DNA of 22,102 nucleotides, from assembly GCA_040752255.1 (NCBI GenBank), contig JBFMFD010000026.1, positions 1-22,102 of the forward strand, given 5' to 3'. The position numbers were made by a program, and so were the translations under genes. This DNA is from J051 sp040752255. Its GTDB lineage: Bacteria; Armatimonadota; Fimbriimonadia; Fimbriimonadales; ATM1. This document shows positions 21,343 to 22,102 of the stretch, piece by piece. Below the pieces are notes generated by a model. The model saw only the letters and a list, made by a program, of their open reading frames with translations, was not told the DNA's origin and searched no databases. The first letter of the stretch is position 1. Every line of letters starts with the position of its first letter.

Positions 21343-21891
21343 ATGCGAGGGAAATCTGTTCTTCTCATGCTCGCCCTCGCCGCGGTGGTTTTCGCCGCGC
21401 AGGGCGACGGGTTTCGACGGGAGCGCAGCAACGCTGAGACGAATGCGCTCAAGGATGCGCTTGAAGGCAAGGCGCCGCCTCCCATAACGGCGACCGAGTG
21501 GCTGAACATCAAAGGTGAGCCGCCAACTTGGAAGACGTTGAAGGGCAAGGTGGTTGTCCTCGACTTCTGGGCGCAGTGGTGAGGCCCCTGCAAGGCGTCC
21601 GTGCCGCACCTCAAGGAGCTGTACGGACGCTACAAGGACCAAGGCTTGGTCCTCATCGGGGTTCACTCGGATGCGGATGTCGAGAAGATGAAGGCGGTTG
21701 TGAAGGAGTTGGGTATCAACTTCCCGGTCGCCCAAGACGGAGAACGCAAAACGATGAAAGCGTTCCACGGCGACTCGTATCCAGACTACTACCTGATTGA
21801 TCGCTCAGGCAAGGTGCGCTTCGCAGATCTGGCCAACGCCGAACTCGATCGCGCCGTCGAGATGCTGATCAAGGAGAAGGCTATCGAGTAG
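21343..21891 (+). CDS. TlpA-like thioredoxin-fold protein, probable selenoprotein (UGPC active site)
   Basis: This is a thiol-disulfide oxidoreductase of the TlpA/ResA type with signal peptide MRGKSVLLMLALAAVVFAAQ, acting in the periplasm or at the envelope. The reading frame runs VVVLDFWAQW, then TGA (21580-21582, codon 80), then GPCKASVPHLKELYGRY. It continues 102 more codons through LVLIGVHSDADVEKMK, NFPVAQDG, the cis-Pro loop DSYPDYYLIDRSGKVRF (Pro147) and a TAG. The TGA stands exactly at the first Cys of the canonical W-C-G-P-C motif, and nothing else in the gene is damaged. UGA ends many other genes here, so general recoding is excluded; selenocysteine insertion is the best reading, giving a 182-aa WUGPC protein. 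The alternatives are a single nonsense change of TGC or a sequencing error. No sel genes are in the window. Confidence 0.8.
21580..21613 (+). promoter_or_regulatory. Candidate bacterial SECIS-like hairpin starting at the in-frame UGA
   Basis: TGAGG (21580-21584) pairs with CCTCA (21609-21613), TGC (21589-21591) with GCA (21606-21608), and GGC (21594-21596) with GCC (21603-21605). This leaves a GTCCGT apical loop whose first base is G. All bulges (CCCC, AA) are on the 5' side. Bacterial SECIS elements lie directly after the UGA with a G near the start of the apical loop. The loop here is 14 bases past the UGA, slightly short of the usual spacing. This was folded by eye. Confidence 0.45.
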
Positions 21892-22102
21892 CGCACACCG
21901 AGCCCGCGCCACGTCTCTCAGGGAGGGTGAGCGTCCCCGCGAGCCGCGCTTCCATCAAGTAGCGCACGACGGGGAGGGCGAGCGTCCCCGCGAGCCGCGC
22001 TTCTTATCAAGTAGCGCACGACGGGGAGGGCGAGCATCCCCGCGAGCCGCGCTTCTACAAGTAGCGCACGACGGGGAGGGCGAGCGTCCCCGCGAGCCGC
22101 GC
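21887..22102 (+). repeat. GC-rich tandem intergenic repeat, period 50-52 bp
   Basis: Three units start with AAGTAGCGCACGACGGGGAG at 21957, 22009 and 22059 (periods 52 and 50). Each continues with GGCGAGCGTCCCCGCGAGCC and a short variable tail (TTCTTATC, TTCTAC). A diverged first unit starts at 21887 (GAGTAGCGCAC), so its beginning coincides with the thioredoxin-like stop codon, and it carries about 20 extra bases. Each unit can fold GGGGA with TCCCC. The array continues past the window edge. The only changes are single bases (GCG/GCA) and tail length. The same GGGAGGGCGAGCGTCCC-type sequence is, to my knowledge, a common dispersed intergenic repeat in Armatimonadota- and Verrucomicrobiota-like genomes. 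It is not protein coding. Confidence 0.85.

Noticed and set aside
20114..21487. A 457-codon open frame on the plus strand
   Set aside because: It is antisense to the M28 peptidase, whose catalytic motifs are complete, and it runs across the divergent promoters into the thioredoxin-like gene.
21580..21582. UGA read as tryptophan (alternative genetic code)
   Set aside because: UGA is the terminal codon of many intact genes here, and Trp would give WWGPC, destroying the active-site pair.
21957..22102. CRISPR-like array at the right edge
   Set aside because: The whole 50-52 bp unit is repeated, leaving only 5-8 variable bases; there are no unique spacers and no cas genes.

Overview
The window looks like chromosomal DNA of a GC-rich, diderm, free-living bacterium, most likely Armatimonadota (Fimbriimonadia-like) or a close relative. 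This placement is inferred from gene style: a DUF1559/H-X9-DG type prepilin with the FTLIELLVVIAIIAILAAIL leader, PEP-CTERM proteins, a DUF6754 protein beside an MlaE-type permease, and a large BNR-repeat exported protein. No rRNA or tRNA gene was found to confirm it.

Layout. (1) 2-838 is the 3' part of a pyrimidine-nucleoside phosphorylase gene. (2) 912-6656 is an accessory, defence-rich stretch. It holds a compact operon of a C5 cytosine methyltransferase, a GIY-YIG restriction endonuclease and a Vsr mismatch endonuclease, then a prepilin-like gene, an unidentified membrane-anchored protein, an Mrr-type type IV restriction enzyme on the minus strand, and a small Cys-rich ORF. (3) 6883-10045 (minus) is a three-gene envelope operon: MlaE-like permease, DUF6754 protein, and a beta-propeller protein with C-terminal membrane helices. 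(4) 10144-15597 (plus) is a tandem array of seven paralogous PEP-CTERM proteins plus a truncated eighth 5' end. (5) 15727-18360 (minus) is the BNR/sortilin-like exported protein. It is followed by an HD-GYP protein (plus), a small membrane protein (minus), an M28 peptidase (minus) and, divergent from it, a TlpA-like thioredoxin (plus). (6) The window ends in a GC-rich tandem intergenic repeat.

Most notable. First, the thioredoxin-like gene at 21343-21891 is interrupted only by an in-frame TGA at the first position of the active-site CXXC (W-TGA-G-P-C). UGA is an ordinary stop elsewhere here, so this is best read as a selenocysteine codon (UGPC), with a possible SECIS-like fold right after it. 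Second, in the PEP-CTERM array the 5' segment (signal peptide plus about 60 residues) is nearly identical between copies, while the 3' segments fall into three classes in shuffled combination. Every gene end overlaps the start of a short reading frame beginning M-x-W-x-H-V-x-N-W. In three junctions this is a separate small ORF ending on the next gene's ATGATG or running into it out of frame, in two it is fused in frame as the next gene's signal peptide, and after the last gene it is a broken remnant. Third, several genes have a -10 box 6-7 nt before the ATG, as expected for leaderless mRNAs.
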